A stretch of DNA of 64,000 nucleotides from Cohnella luojiensis (GTDB lineage Bacteria > Bacillota > Bacilli > Paenibacillales > Paenibacillaceae). This document shows positions 54,310 through 63,090 of this stretch, in pieces; the first letter of the stretch is position 1, and every line of letters begins with the position of its first letter. Location of the stretch: contig NZ_SOMN01000002.1 in the NCBI RefSeq assembly GCF_004564235.1, positions 186,001 to 250,000 on the forward strand. The letters are read 5' to 3'. The notes below the pieces were generated by a model. The model ran no database searches and had not been told where the DNA came from. It saw only the letters and a list, made by a program, of their open reading frames with translations. Position numbers and translations under genes: made by a program.

Positions 54310-56142
54310 TTGAAGGAACGAATTAAGAGAATTGCCATCGTACTGAATGCGTTGCTGCTGGTTGCTGTTTTTATCATCTATAACTCTCATTCTCTTCAAA
54401 GGATCGATAATCTGCTGTTTGACTTTAATATGAAGAAAGCCGCGGATAACCAGCCGGATCCTCGAATCGTCGTGGTGACGGTGGATGATGCTTCATTGGA
54501 CGCGCTAGGTAGATTTCCGTGGGATAGGGCGGTTTACGCTCCTTTTCTGGTGAACCTGAACCAAGCAGGAAACATACCGAAGGCTATCGCGTTCGATATC
54601 GTGTTCAGCGAGCAAAGCGATAGTCCGGATAGCGATATGGCTTTCGCCGAGGCATTGGCGACATATCCTAACGTCATCTTACCCGTAGTCGGGAATATGA
54701 CGGATGTATTCAGTACATCCATTGCCAAGAGAGACGAACTGCTTAAGGCGAATTCAATATTATTGCCCTATGAGCAATTCGCTGAACTAGTTCAGCAGGC
54801 GCATATTAATCGGGCGGTCAGCCCGGATGGAGTTATCCGTCAGACTTGGCTTAAGATTCAAGGCCCGGATGGCGAGATTATTCCTTCTCTAGCTTACAAA
54901 GCAGCTGAAATGGCTGGTGCGGATCTAAGTATATACGATAACAGGACCGATCCGAAGAAAACGAAAGAGAACGTCGCGATGAACACGATTACGATCGATT
55001 ACGAGCTTACTACCGACGATTTTCAAACGGTATCGTTCATTGACGTGTTGGAAGGCGCCATTCCTGCCGATTGGTTTAAGGATGCGATCGTATTCGTCGG
55101 CTTCACGGCCGTAGGATTGTCAAGCGATGGCGGTCAGGATACCGGGGTCACTCCAATCGAGAAAAGCATTAAGCTCATTTACGCGCATGCGAACATTACG
55201 AATCAATTGCTCAAGGGAAGCGCGGTTTCTTATTCGCCCAATTGGTCTGAAATCATCTTGGCGCTGCTGCTGTTCGTTCTGTTCGTTTATCTTCCATGGA
55301 GATTAAAGAATATCTACTCGATCTTGATTTTCTTGGCCGTATTTTCGGGAGTTCTCTATGGCCAGTACGCTATCTATCAATCGTCCTCTTTACATACGAA
55401 CACTGTCTATACGCTTCTTGCTATGATGCTTGCTTATTTAACCAACGTCTCGCTCAAGTCTTATATGGACAGTGCTCAGAAGAGTTTCGTTACCCGCCAG
55501 TTCGGACGATATATCTCTCCGGATCTCGTAAAGCAGATCGTCGCTCAGGACATCGAGATTAAGCTGGGCGGAGACTTGAAGCTGATTACGATCCTATTCT
55601 TGGACATCCGCGGCTTTACTCCGCTGTCCGAGAAGCTTACGCCTCCTGAATTGGTAGATACGCTCAATACGATGTTCAATATGATCACCGAGACGACGCT
55701 CCGCAATGAAGGCACGATCGACAAGTTTATCGGGGATGCCGCAATGATTTTGTTTAATGCTCCGCTTGAGGTTATAGAACATGAACGGATGGCCGTAAAG
55801 ACGGCATATGAAATTCAGCAAGGCATGAACAAGATCCGGGACGAGATCATGGAGAAATATCAATGCGAGGTCAACGTCGGGATTGGCATTCATACGGGTA
55901 ATGTCGTCGTTGGAAACATCGGCTCCTATCTGCGGGTCGACTATACGGCGATCGGCGATAACGTGAATATTGCCGCGAGGATCGAATCGCAGACGAAGAA
56001 GGGACAGGTACACGTCTCCGAGCAAGTCTACGAGAAAACGAAGGACTCCTTCCGCTTCGATGAAGGTGAAGACCGCATGTTCAAAGGAAAGTCGCATCCA
56101 ATAAGGGTTTACGAGGTTCTCGGACCAATTGAGTCAATATAG
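54310..56142 (+). CDS. CHASE2-domain class III adenylate/guanylate cyclase
   Basis: 610 residues. One N-terminal membrane helix (about 7-24), an extracellular CHASE2 sensor (about 35-285), three membrane helices (about 300-375) and a class III cyclase domain (about 400-600). Catalytic metal Asp residues are in ILFLDIRGFTPL (about 428-439) and FIGDAAMILFN. Lys in TIDKFIGD and Asp/Thr in DYTAIGDNVNIAARIES are adenine-selecting in known cyclases, so cAMP is the likelier product. The start is TTG 54310 with GGCGGG upstream. The FecR-domain gene follows by 26 bases. cAMP signalling is unusual in this phylum. Confidence 0.88.
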   Translation: MKERIKRIAIVLNALLLVAVFIIYNSHSLQRIDNLLFDFNMKKAADNQPDPRIVVVTVDDASLDALGRFPWDRAVYAPFLVNLNQAGNIPKAIAFDIVFSEQSDSPDSDMAFAEALATYPNVILPVVGNMTDVFSTSIAKRDELLKANSILLPYEQFAELVQQAHINRAVSPDGVIRQTWLKIQGPDGEIIPSLAYKAAEMAGADLSIYDNRTDPKKTKENVAMNTITIDYELTTDDFQTVSFIDVLEGAIPADWFKDAIVFVGFTAVGLSSDGGQDTGVTPIEKSIKLIYAHANITNQLLKGSAVSYSPNWSEIILALLLFVLFVYLPWRLKNIYSILIFLAVFSGVLYGQYAIYQSSSLHTNTVYTLLAMMLAYLTNVSLKSYMDSAQKSFVTRQFGRYISPDLVKQIVAQDIEIKLGGDLKLITILFLDIRGFTPLSEKLTPPELVDTLNTMFNMITETTLRNEGTIDKFIGDAAMILFNAPLEVIEHERMAVKTAYEIQQGMNKIRDEIMEKYQCEVNVGIGIHTGNVVVGNIGSYLRVDYTAIGDNVNIAARIESQTKKGQVHVSEQVYEKTKDSFRFDEGEDRMFKGKSHPIRVYEVLGPIESI

Positions 56143-56168
56143 GCAATAGTTGAAGGGAGAAATGAAAG

Positions 56169-59162
56169 ATGAGAAAGTTTACGTTTCAATTCATTGCAGC
56201 GTTGTTAGTTGCGCTGCCATTGCTCGGCGTGCTTGCGAAAGAAACTTCGGCCGCTTCGTCGCGCGTAGCCGTGATCAAAGAGCTTAAGGGCACCGCTAAA
56301 GTCAAGAAATCCGGAGGTTCCAAAGAGTTCACGGCTTTCACGAAGATGAGCCTGAATGAAGGAGATATTCTGGCGGTTGGAACCGGCGGTTCCACAGTCC
56401 TGCAATTCGCTAACGGTACGTCGGAAGACGACCAGATGGCCGTCTCCTCCAACACGACCCTGACCTTCTCGAAGCTGTCCGACAGCAAAGGAACGACTAC
56501 GAAAGTCAGCATGCTGAAAGGCTCCGTATGGTCTAACGTCAAATCGATCAAGAACGAGGAAGATCAATTTACGCTTGAGACGCCAACGGCAATCATGGGC
56601 GTTCGGGGGACGAATTTGTACATGACCGTCGACCCGATAACGGGCGATGCGAAACTGGTAATCGTATCGGGCATAGGCAAAATTACTCCTAAGAACGAAA
56701 AGAAGAATTCCCAAGACATCTATATCTTCCCGAACCAACAAATTACGATAGATGATCGCGAGGAGACGGATAAGTTCCAAGACGAGATCATTCCAATCGA
56801 TATTGGAGATATCATGGAGAACGCATCTCCGAATGTCATCGAAGCAATCATTAAGTCGAAAGAATCCATCGACAAGGAAAACGATGAGTTCATCAAAAAG
56901 CAGAGAGAAAAACTCGATAGCGATAGACCAGAAATAATCGACGAGATATCGGGTCGTTATGAAGGTATCAAAACGTTGGAAGACCTAAATAGAATCACTA
57001 GGAACCTGGATAACCTCATCGGCAATATCATTAATAATGCAATTAAAGAGAATAAAGTCGATAAAGACGAGCTGCAGAAACTCATCGACAAAGCGAACGA
57101 GACGCTTACGAAGAAACTCGACCTCGACAAGATCGTACCTCCTGAATTAACCGATAATGAAAAGAAAAAGCAAGATCTAATCAAGCTGCTAGAGAAAGAA
57201 AAAGCAGACAGAGTAAAGAAAGAAAAAGAACAAGAAGACTTGATTCGCAAGCAGAATGAATTGTTGAAAAAGCTAGTGGAAGAGAAGAAGAAAATAGAAG
57301 AAGCGAATAAAAAAGCGCAAGAAGAAGCCTTAAAAAAGGCGAAAGAAGAGTATGAGCGTCAGCTCGACGAGCTCGAGAAGAAGCGGTTCGAAGAAGAAAG
57401 CAAGAAGCGGGAAGAGGAGCTTAAGGAGCAGACGGCTAGTCCGAGGCCTAGCGTGGGCCAAAATTCGGGGTCGGGTGGCGGTGAAGTCATTGACATGAAG
57501 CCTTTCGGTTTGTATTTTAGCAATCCGGCCACATATTCCTGGACGAAAAGGGAATTTACCTTTAATCCATCTACTCTAAGCTATTCTTTTGATACGACTA
57601 TGAGCACGAGTTTTGCTCTCATTAAAAGAAACGTGATTTCAGGAAAAGAAGTATATAAAGTAGAGTATCTAACAGGAAATGAAACAGAATGCTATTCAGA
57701 AGTGGAAAATTATTGTTCTGTATATTTTGATGAATACTATTCAAGTGGTTATGTGGTTCCTCTTTCAATAGGTGAAAATAGCATAAAAATCTATACAGCT
57801 AATCTTCAGGAAACCTCTATTCCTATTGCTTCGGGGGAAACGCCTGAACCTCCAACTTCAACAGTATATACTATTACGGTTAACAGAAGCGCTGCACCAG
57901 AAGGGTTAATCAGTTGGAATGCTAAGGTAACGGATGGAAATAATGAAGATCATTTATTTGATTGGGTAGTAACGGGGCTAGACAAGTATGCGTATGATTT
58001 GAACGTAATAAGTGATAGCGTTGTGTTTCCATCCATGGATTTTGACTTGGAATTCAATTCAGAAATTTCGAAAGCGGAAATGACTTACGAGGACGCAGAT
58101 CATGCAAGCAGGACTATTACGTGGACAACAAACGATACAACAAAAACTATTGAAAACTTACCTGAAGGTTATATTCAATTGCAACTGAAATTATTTTCAG
58201 GAGCCAGTGTTATTTACTCAATGAATCTCTGGTTAATTAATGGATTTGCTCCTATTTATGAATATAATCCTTTAATTATTACTGATAACGTTAATAACGT
58301 TGTAGAATACGAGCCTGCGTATGAGGGATATCAAGATCAAGTTATTTATGTTCCGGAAGATGCAACAAGTATTACTTTAGCTAATAATGAACTATCTTAC
58401 ATGATGATTCATTCGGTTTCATATAGTGACACGAATTATCTGCCTAATAGCAATGGTAATATTGTTATTCCGTTATTACCAGGAAATTCATTGTTCTCGG
58501 CTTATTTCGGAGATGTAAGTGGCTTAGAAATGGAAGAATTTATATATATTTCGTTCGAAGTGGTTCGAATTCCTCGAGGAATCGCGACTTGGAGTATTGA
58601 TAATAACCCTTCTTATTTAGATGTCTATTGGCAAAAAGTCAACGGTCTCAATAGGTATTACAGTAAAGTTTATAGTGATAGTATAAAATTCTATATTGAT
58701 ACTGAAGAAAACGTAGCCGCACAAATATTTAAGGATAACATCGAAGTTCCATTATCTTCAGCTGGGGCGTATGAGATATCAGGTCTTGAAGAAGGCGTCA
58801 ATGTTTTTGAAATGGAGATTACAGAGGATACTGAAACGAAACCTTATGAATTAATTGTGACTTATGGGGACTCAGGCCAAGCAGAATTAATGAATATTTC
58901 AACTATTGTTGGTGAGAAAGAAGTGGATGGCAATACAATAACGGTATCTTCGGCGACATATTCAACATATTTGTCCTTAGGTACAGATAATCGTTTTGTA
59001 ACGGTTTTGAACGGAATTGCTGAAGTTGAGCCCGAAGGTGCTGTATTCCCGTTGGATCTAAAAACCGGCATCAATACATTTTCCATTATTATTAAAAACC
59101 CAATTACTTTAAATGATGAAGAATTTACACTTAATATTTTATGTTTAGAAGGAACGGCATAA
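56169..59162 (+). CDS. Secreted FecR-domain protein with coiled coil and beta-rich tail
   Basis: 997 residues. Signal peptide (1-30, ending near ETSAASS); FecR domain (about 35-180; VSMLKGSVWSNVKS and FTLETPTAIMGVRGTNLYMTV are typical); a Glu/Lys-rich helical stretch with very long charged runs (about 325-420); a short Pro/Ser/Gly linker; then a beta-rich region of about 550 residues with at least two loosely similar modules (around ISWNAKVTDGNNED and ATWSIDNNPSYLD). The 3' part from about 57,540 is much more AT-rich (28-33% GC in two 60-base samples) than the 5' part (48%). It probably sits on the cell surface; ligand unknown. Confidence 0.8.
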   Translation: MRKFTFQFIAALLVALPLLGVLAKETSAASSRVAVIKELKGTAKVKKSGGSKEFTAFTKMSLNEGDILAVGTGGSTVLQFANGTSEDDQMAVSSNTTLTFSKLSDSKGTTTKVSMLKGSVWSNVKSIKNEEDQFTLETPTAIMGVRGTNLYMTVDPITGDAKLVIVSGIGKITPKNEKKNSQDIYIFPNQQITIDDREETDKFQDEIIPIDIGDIMENASPNVIEAIIKSKESIDKENDEFIKKQREKLDSDRPEIIDEISGRYEGIKTLEDLNRITRNLDNLIGNIINNAIKENKVDKDELQKLIDKANETLTKKLDLDKIVPPELTDNEKKKQDLIKLLEKEKADRVKKEKEQEDLIRKQNELLKKLVEEKKKIEEANKKAQEEALKKAKEEYERQLDELEKKRFEEESKKREEELKEQTASPRPSVGQNSGSGGGEVIDMKPFGLYFSNPATYSWTKREFTFNPSTLSYSFDTTMSTSFALIKRNVISGKEVYKVEYLTGNETECYSEVENYCSVYFDEYYSSGYVVPLSIGENSIKIYTANLQETSIPIASGETPEPPTSTVYTITVNRSAAPEGLISWNAKVTDGNNEDHLFDWVVTGLDKYAYDLNVISDSVVFPSMDFDLEFNSEISKAEMTYEDADHASRTITWTTNDTTKTIENLPEGYIQLQLKLFSGASVIYSMNLWLINGFAPIYEYNPLIITDNVNNVVEYEPAYEGYQDQVIYVPEDATSITLANNELSYMMIHSVSYSDTNYLPNSNGNIVIPLLPGNSLFSAYFGDVSGLEMEEFIYISFEVVRIPRGIATWSIDNNPSYLDVYWQKVNGLNRYYSKVYSDSIKFYIDTEENVAAQIFKDNIEVPLSSAGAYEISGLEEGVNVFEMEITEDTETKPYELIVTYGDSGQAELMNISTIVGEKEVDGNTITVSSATYSTYLSLGTDNRFVTVLNGIAEVEPEGAVFPLDLKTGINTFSIIIKNPITLNDEEFTLNILCLEGTA

Positions 59163-59190
59163 ATTCAATCCGATGAAGGAGACATAACGT

Positions 59191-60765
59191 ATGAAAAGAA
59201 TTGCGAAAAAAATTCTTCTTGCTTCTGTCAGCATTATAATACTTACTTTACCAACGGTATCTTTCGCAGCATCCAATACTGACTGGACCCAGTCCCCCAA
59301 GCTCTACGAAGTCCGAACATGGACCGGCAAGTCCGAACTTGGTCACGGAAACGGTTCTCTAGCCGAGGCTACCTTCTTCCATCCTAAATCAGCAGTATCT
59401 TTACCGGATGGTAGATTGCTAGTTTCCGATAGCTCTAATCATTTTCTTCGCGCCGTATCCATCGATAAGGTTTCAGCTTACACGGGAATTGATCTGGGTG
59501 AAGATGCAGAAACGGAGCTGCCTCTCGGCGGATATAACGACGACGAGTTGGCAAAGGCGGCTTTTGATCAGCCTTCCGGCTTAGCGATCGATGCGCAAGG
59601 CAATGTATTCGTCGCGGATTCCAACAATCATGCGATTCGCAAAATATCCAAAGACGGTAAAGTAACAACGCTTGCCGGCAACGGGAACCTTGGACTTACT
59701 GACGGAGTAGGGGCTAAAGCCTCATTTTACAATCCATCCGATGTTTCCGTTGATAGTCAAGGTAACGTGTATGTAGCAGATACGTTGAACAATGTCATAC
59801 GAAAAGTAACGGTTGATGGCACGGTAACAACCTTGAACGCTCCATCTACTAGAATCGTGGAATATTTCCCAGGTGCAGTCGAAACGACGGGGGATTTCCA
59901 AGATGGACCGATCGCTTCCGCGAAATTCAACGAACCAAGCGGACTTGCCCTCGATAGCAAAGGAAACCTCTATGTTAGCGATCGCGGTAACCAACGAATT
60001 CGTTACATCGATTTCGCGGCGGGTACGGTTTCCACGGTTGCAGGCGGCGGTACTTACGCCAAGCAAGCCGTTTATGTCGCAGGCGATTATGTAGACGGAA
60101 CATCAACGGATTCTCGATTGAACGCACCGGAAGGATTGACTATAACCGCTGATGGTTCCTTAATCATCGCGGACAGCCTGAACCATGCGATCCGAATCCT
60201 CAAAGACGGCAAAGTTTCTACCCTAGCCGGAATTCCAACAGAGTTCGGAAAGGAAGATGGCGTAATCGGGTCAGCTCAATTCAATCACCCAACGGACGTT
60301 ACCGTGCTGGCCGATGGCCGCCTTGTCATCGTTGACGAATTCGGCAACAAGGTCCGCGTTCTTCAAAAATACGCCAAGCCTGCAAATTTGCAAACATCCG
60401 TTATTTCCGTCGTGTATGACGGAAACCTCGTGCCTTCGGACGTTCCAGCTCAACTAAAATCGAACGCCGTTCTACTTCCGCTTCGCAGCGTGGGAGAAAC
60501 GCTTGGTTACACCGTTGAATTCGATAAGAAAACAGGAAACGGGAAACTGATCAAAGGCGAGGCAGTGTATGCCATTGTCAAAGGTTCCAACAAAGTCGTA
60601 AAAACGTTGAAAGGAAAATCTGAAACGTTATCCTTAAACGCGACGGCAATCGTCGTGAATAATCGCCTATTCATCCCTGTTCGGTTCTTCGCTTCCGAGA
60701 GTAACTTGGACATCCAATGGGATGCAGCCGCCAATGTCGTAGTCATTCGGAATAAAACATTTTAA
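59191..60765 (+). CDS. Secreted NHL-repeat protein with copper-amine-oxidase-like N-domain
   Basis: 524 residues. A signal peptide ends near VSFAASNTDW. Five or six NHL-type beta-propeller repeats follow (about 55-400), each of the form SGLAIDAQGNVFVADSNNHAIRKI and then VTTLAG. The C-terminal 120 residues form a copper amine oxidase N-terminal-like domain (SNAVLLPLRSVGETLGYTVEFD and NNRLFIPVRFFASESNLDIQWD), common in Paenibacillaceae cell-surface proteins. AAGGAGACATAACGT precedes the ATG. It lies 28 bases after the FecR gene and likely belongs to the same operon. Probably a surface binding or scaffold protein. Confidence 0.85.
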   Translation: MKRIAKKILLASVSIIILTLPTVSFAASNTDWTQSPKLYEVRTWTGKSELGHGNGSLAEATFFHPKSAVSLPDGRLLVSDSSNHFLRAVSIDKVSAYTGIDLGEDAETELPLGGYNDDELAKAAFDQPSGLAIDAQGNVFVADSNNHAIRKISKDGKVTTLAGNGNLGLTDGVGAKASFYNPSDVSVDSQGNVYVADTLNNVIRKVTVDGTVTTLNAPSTRIVEYFPGAVETTGDFQDGPIASAKFNEPSGLALDSKGNLYVSDRGNQRIRYIDFAAGTVSTVAGGGTYAKQAVYVAGDYVDGTSTDSRLNAPEGLTITADGSLIIADSLNHAIRILKDGKVSTLAGIPTEFGKEDGVIGSAQFNHPTDVTVLADGRLVIVDEFGNKVRVLQKYAKPANLQTSVISVVYDGNLVPSDVPAQLKSNAVLLPLRSVGETLGYTVEFDKKTGNGKLIKGEAVYAIVKGSNKVVKTLKGKSETLSLNATAIVVNNRLFIPVRFFASESNLDIQWDAAANVVVIRNKTF

Positions 60766-60795
60766 TCTACTCCAGGACAACATGATTTAGAGGTG

Positions 60796-60842
60796 CATAG
60801 ACCCCTTCTATCGGAGAAATCCGAAGGAGGGGTCTTCTGACT
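60796..60842 (+). terminator. Probable terminator after the NHL gene
   Basis: AGACCCCTTCT and GGAGGGGTCT form an imperfect stem around an inner TCGGA/TCCGA pairing. The following TCTGACTCTT is only mildly T-rich. Confidence 0.6.
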
Positions 60843-60939
60843 CTTAACTACATTCCCATGTTCACCGATAATAATAGAAAATGGCTATCGGGGATATCCA
60901 TGCTGCTACCAAAACCCCGCCACTCCGCCTCCGTTTACA

Positions 60940-61135
60940 AATCTTAGTGTAAAATAGTCAGTTAGTCTCAAGGAACTGGCATCATTTTCAAATCTAATTG
61001 CAAAACATGCAGTTAGTTGAAGACAATTAGCCAACTATCGGAGTTTAGCCGGAAACTAAGTGTACATTATGCACGTAGTTGATCTAACAACAGGGAATCT
61101 GAGTTTCTTAATGTATATTTTACAACTAAATCTCT
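60940..61135. repeat. Array 3: diverged 52-bp palindromic repeat, four units
   Basis: Four imperfect dyads of about 23 bp begin near 60942, 60993, 61054 and 61106, so the steps are 51, 61 and 52. The best is CTAATTGCA … TGCAGTTAG (60993-61015). The others are CTAAGTGTA … TGCACGTAG, CTTAGTGTA … GTCAGTTAG and TTAATGTA … TACAACTAA. Arm layout (TAAnnGCA … TGCnnTTA in the best copy) and step sizes match arrays 1 and 2, although the spacers differ. No gene is present in the 446-base gap that contains it. Confidence 0.6.
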
Positions 61136-61211
61136 TCCGCGCGGCTGGTCACGGTACGTTATCTTTGAAAATAACCTGAGCAAACTTGATACCCATATAC
61201 AGAGGTGAACC

Positions 61212-62681
61212 ATGAGCAAGGAATCGCGCATTGACGAGCAGATACAGCACTTTTATGATAACGTTCCAAATGTGGGGGATGCCTTGCCGCTTAAGGATTA
61301 CCTGTTGAAGCATGAAGACAGCCGGATGGCTTGGTATTTGCTCGGCAAGGAGTACGAGGGACGCGGGGATACGACTAAGGCCACGTATTGCTACGCGCAA
61401 GCGGGAGAGATCTACGAGGCGTTCGAATCCAAGCCGGCACCTAGCTTGCCAAGCGGGGATTCTTCAAAGAAGGGCGGAAATCGTTGGAGATGGCTGTTAA
61501 CGGTACTTATCCCTCTAATTCTCGTTGGCGGAGCGGTCATCGCTCTTAAAGAATTAGTCCCTGACTTGAGCGAACCATCTCCTAGCGATACGACTGCATA
61601 TGAAGGGACTGCGCAATCACCATCACCAAGCAAAGGAACGACAGGACAACAACCAGCAATTTCTTTGCCATCGAATATTATTCCGCCGGATCAAGTCGCA
61701 GGCGCTTCGGACCCGAATGAACAGGGACGCGGCGTGTTAGGTTCGCTATTGACGCTTAACCCTTCCCGGCAGCCAAGGCTGCTTGTGGAAACGCCTAAGC
61801 TAGGTAAATGGGACGATTGGGTGAAAAGCGGGAAGCCGATCGCATCCATTGCATCGGACCAGGAGTCAGGGACGGCTGGGCTGCAATGGTACGATCCGAA
61901 ATGGTGCGATTGCAAGCCCGAGGATGCAATCGCCACCCAGAAGCTAATACAGAACTGGAAGCCAATCCAGGAGGAGAAGATCGCGTTGCGCTCGGCAATC
62001 CTCCGTTACAAGGAAACAAAGGGCAGTTGGCCTGATACGCCGGAATCGTTAGCCGCCGATTATCCGGACAATATTATTGCGGGATGGTCGGAGAGCATGA
62101 CTCCGTGGTTCGATGAGCTGAAGGGTGTGCTCGAAGACAAAAAAGACGGTAAAATTCCGCAGACGATAGGATGGCCGGAGAAAACGGGGCCGAATACCGG
62201 ACACGGAACGCCAAAAGGGCAGCTATCCCCGCTCTCCGAGCAACCGCTGGCGATTATCGTCGACAAAGATAACCACAGGCTGGCCGTAGTTAGCGGAAAT
62301 GTGATTTTGCGCAACTATGAGGTTGGTTTGGGCGGAAGCAAAACCCCGGAAGGGAAGTTCGTCATCACGGAGAAGGTACGCGACCCGAACGGGAGCAGCG
62401 ACGGGGTATTCGGAAGCCGAGGGATGACCTTGTCGGACACCCGATATGGCATACATGGAACCGACGAGCCGGATAGCATGGGCAAAGACGAATCCTTGGG
62501 GTGCATCAGAATGAAGAAGGAAGATATCGAGGAGCTGTACGATTTGGTTCCTATGGGAACGCCGGTCACGATAACAAAAGGGAGCTTGCCCGACGAGCTG
62601 CGCGCGCCACCCGAACGCTTCCGGTTGCCGAGCGCGCAGATCGAGACAAACCCCCGTAAAGTCTATGACTGGTTAAACTAG
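61212..62681 (+). CDS. Membrane-anchored L,D-transpeptidase (YkuD)
   Basis: 489 residues. A cytosolic N-terminal region (1-90) with a TPR-like segment (LKHEDSRMAWYLLGKEYEGRGDTTKATYCYAQAG) precedes one membrane helix (about 93-112), a Ser/Pro/Thr linker and, at the C-terminus, a YkuD domain (about 340-465). The catalytic motif is GIHGTDEPDSMGKDESLGCIRM, with His and the nucleophilic Cys of SLGCIRM. It would cross-link peptidoglycan peptides outside the membrane. AGAGGTGAACC precedes ATG 61212. It is convergent with the small membrane protein gene. Confidence 0.92.
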   Translation: MSKESRIDEQIQHFYDNVPNVGDALPLKDYLLKHEDSRMAWYLLGKEYEGRGDTTKATYCYAQAGEIYEAFESKPAPSLPSGDSSKKGGNRWRWLLTVLIPLILVGGAVIALKELVPDLSEPSPSDTTAYEGTAQSPSPSKGTTGQQPAISLPSNIIPPDQVAGASDPNEQGRGVLGSLLTLNPSRQPRLLVETPKLGKWDDWVKSGKPIASIASDQESGTAGLQWYDPKWCDCKPEDAIATQKLIQNWKPIQEEKIALRSAILRYKETKGSWPDTPESLAADYPDNIIAGWSESMTPWFDELKGVLEDKKDGKIPQTIGWPEKTGPNTGHGTPKGQLSPLSEQPLAIIVDKDNHRLAVVSGNVILRNYEVGLGGSKTPEGKFVITEKVRDPNGSSDGVFGSRGMTLSDTRYGIHGTDEPDSMGKDESLGCIRMKKEDIEELYDLVPMGTPVTITKGSLPDELRAPPERFRLPSAQIETNPRKVYDWLN

Positions 62682-62697
62682 AACGATTGCTATGGGA

Positions 62698-62841
62698 TTA
62701 AACATTGAACGCAAGCAGCAAAGCCATGACCACTACGATTACTCCAAAAGCCACCCCAATCCAAATAAGCGCCTTCTTGTTTACCTGTTCCTTTTGCTTC
62801 GGGCGTGACGTGATGGGTGGTTTCTTTTTGGCTGTGCTCAT
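62698..62841 (-). CDS. Small single-pass membrane protein
   Basis: 47 residues from ATG 62841, with GAGAGGTTGATACTC upstream. A basic N-terminus (STAKKKPPITSRPKQKEQVNKKA) is followed by one hydrophobic helix (LIWIGVAFGVIVVVMALLLAF). Function unknown. The frame extends upstream to 62916, but that part has no ribosome site. It is convergent with the L,D-transpeptidase gene, with a 16-base gap. Confidence 0.65.
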   Translation of the reverse strand: MSTAKKKPPITSRPKQKEQVNKKALIWIGVAFGVIVVVMALLLAFNV

Positions 62842-62980
62842 GAGTATCAACCTCTCTATCATATGATTCGCGATCTCACTCCATTGTAATCGTTTTCTCG
62901 GCGAAATACCAGACAAGCCGCCGTGAGCAGAACGTCAGAAATCGCGTATTACGACTTTGCGAGACCAATGTCGACCTTCC

Positions 62981-63004
62981 GGGCGGTCTGCCCTTTTCTT
63001 TTCC
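62981..63004 (+). terminator. Possible terminator upstream of pyrD
   Basis: GGGC-GGTCT-GCCC is followed by TTTTCTTTT. The stem is short, so confidence is low. Confidence 0.4.
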
Positions 63005-63090
63005 CTTGGAAAAGGCTAAACTGTTACCCGAAAGGTTTTCTTTAGTCCATTAATTCTATCGTACCGGTTCGCGAAAGGATGTCGAATTCA

